A stretch of 64,000 bases of DNA, from the NCBI GenBank assembly GCA_963788185.1, contig CAWBGE010000017.1, positions 1,005,931 to 1,069,930 of the forward strand. Reading direction: 5' to 3'. The stretch's first letter is position 1. Every line of letters starts with the position of its first letter. Positions 63,551-64,000 of the stretch are shown piece after piece. This DNA is from CAIWHR01 sp963788185 (lineage in GTDB: Bacteria > Pseudomonadota > Gammaproteobacteria > Burkholderiales > Casimicrobiaceae). Under the pieces are notes generated by a model, which saw nothing but the letters and a program-made list of their open reading frames with translations, ran no database searches and was not told the origin of the DNA. Position numbers and translations under genes: made by a program.

Positions 63551-63907
63551 CTAGCGGGTGATGTTGCGCGCCCCGCCAGCGATACACCCGGTGCCACCCT
63601 CGGCGCAAACGACCAGATAGGTGGCGCGCTGCGAACAGCCGGCCACGCCCACCGTGTACTCGGCGCGTTGCGGCGGCGCGAAGCGCGGATTCATCATCGG
63701 GCTCTGGATCATTTCCTTGCTCAGCACCTCGGCGGTCGCCGCTGGGCAGTTGAGTTCGAACGCACCGCGCCGCTGCGCGACGTGGATGGCGTCCGGCTGC
63801 ATGCTATCGACGATCTGCTGTTGCGAGGCGCAACCGGCAGTGGCGAGCGCGGCTGCCAGCAACAGGAGTTGGTTGGGTGGGTCATGATGGTTTTCCTTCT
63901 CGGTCAA
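63551..63907 (-). CDS. Small lipoprotein, hypothetical
   Basis: 118 residues if read from a TTG start. The sequence LLLLAAALATAGCASQQQIV carries a lipobox (TAGC), so the mature protein starts with a lipidated Cys and is membrane-anchored. The mature part has four more Cys (FELNCPAATAEV, VAGCSQ, VVCAEGGTGC), possibly disulfide-bonded. A better ribosome site (AAGGA) precedes an ATG in another frame (MTHPTN), which would join the lipobox frame after one indel, so the start may be frameshifted. Family not recognised. Confidence 0.6.
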   Translation of the reverse strand: MTEKENHHDPPNQLLLLAAALATAGCASQQQIVDSMQPDAIHVAQRRGAFELNCPAATAEVLSKEMIQSPMMNPRFAPPQRAEYTVGVAGCSQRATYLVVCAEGGTGCIAGGARNITR

Positions 63908-63932
63908 GAAAGCATGGATTCGAATGACTTCG

Positions 63933-64000
63933 CTAACGCGGCCGCCCGTTGATCTCGTCCAGGCGCTGGCGGAACTGCTGCGACCACAGGTCGAATGCCT
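63933..64000 (-). CDS. C-terminal end of an unidentified gene, partial
   Basis: The minus strand reads AFDLWSQQFRQRLDEINGRP, Arg and a stop, and is open to the window edge. The start and the rest of the gene lie outside. Too short to identify. Confidence 0.5.
   Translation of the reverse strand, partial: AFDLWSQQFRQRLDEINGRPR

Overview
The window is GC-rich, densely coded bacterial chromosome. Its gene content (Bug/TctC-type binding protein, gamma-type GshA, GlpAB with FNR-type control, PrpR-type sigma-54 regulator, RIT and IS1111/IS110/IS3 elements) points to a betaproteobacterium, probably Burkholderiales or a relative, able to respire without oxygen. That assignment is inferred from gene families; no rRNA or marker gene settles it. 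Several genes carry single-base frameshifts (DnaQ/GIY-YIG, GlpA, perhaps three small genes), so either the assembly has indel errors or gene decay is under way.

Positions 1-20971 are mostly housekeeping: an AddB-like repair nuclease cut by the window edge, a small Cys-rich protein, a J-like protein, an aldo/keto reductase divergent from a molybdopterin oxidoreductase, a LexA-type repressor facing a frameshifted exonuclease/GIY-YIG gene across an excellent SOS box, an M20 peptidase, two SDR proteins, GshA, and a glycerol-3-phosphate dehydrogenase operon. In that operon GlpA and GlpB are followed by a membrane HdrC-like multi-iron-sulfur protein and an HdrB-like CCG protein, and a perfect FNR-type box lies upstream.

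Positions 21049-30881 hold the most interesting unit. Seven minus-strand genes (HpcH/HpaI aldolase, divergent transketolase-like enzyme, hydroxypyruvate isomerase-like protein, Gfo/Idh oxidoreductase, GlcG-like protein, TctC binding protein, SDR) lie behind a textbook sigma-54 -24/-12 promoter. A divergent PrpR_N-PAS-AAA-Fis activator and a palindromic candidate enhancer site sit beside it. It looks like a catabolic operon for an unidentified sugar acid.

Positions 30900-38133 are a small-gene and envelope region: two paralogous single-pass membrane proteins of 51 and 54 residues in opposite orientation, each with an FNR-type box at the same distance from its start codon; a beta/gamma-crystallin, lysozyme-inhibitor-like, SH3-like and outer-membrane-barrel cluster; an AraC regulator; and remnants of an outer-membrane transporter and a phage terminase. 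GdhA and an MFS transporter follow.

Positions 41446-59718 are accessory DNA: a complete RIT element (three tyrosine recombinases, 36-bp terminal inverted repeats, a 30-bp palindrome at one end), an IS1111-type element, an IS3 element with a nonsense mutation, an IS3 element split by an IS110 element, and an integrase beside a 3' tRNA-Glu fragment followed by a HigBA-type toxin-antitoxin pair. Cargo-like genes between them encode thioredoxin-like, DUF1330, AraC/OruR-like, DUF1254/DUF1214, FG-GAP and alpha/beta-hydrolase proteins. The right end (60275-64000) carries a SYLF protein, a large secreted protein with a glycine-rich tail, a small lipoprotein and the end of another gene.
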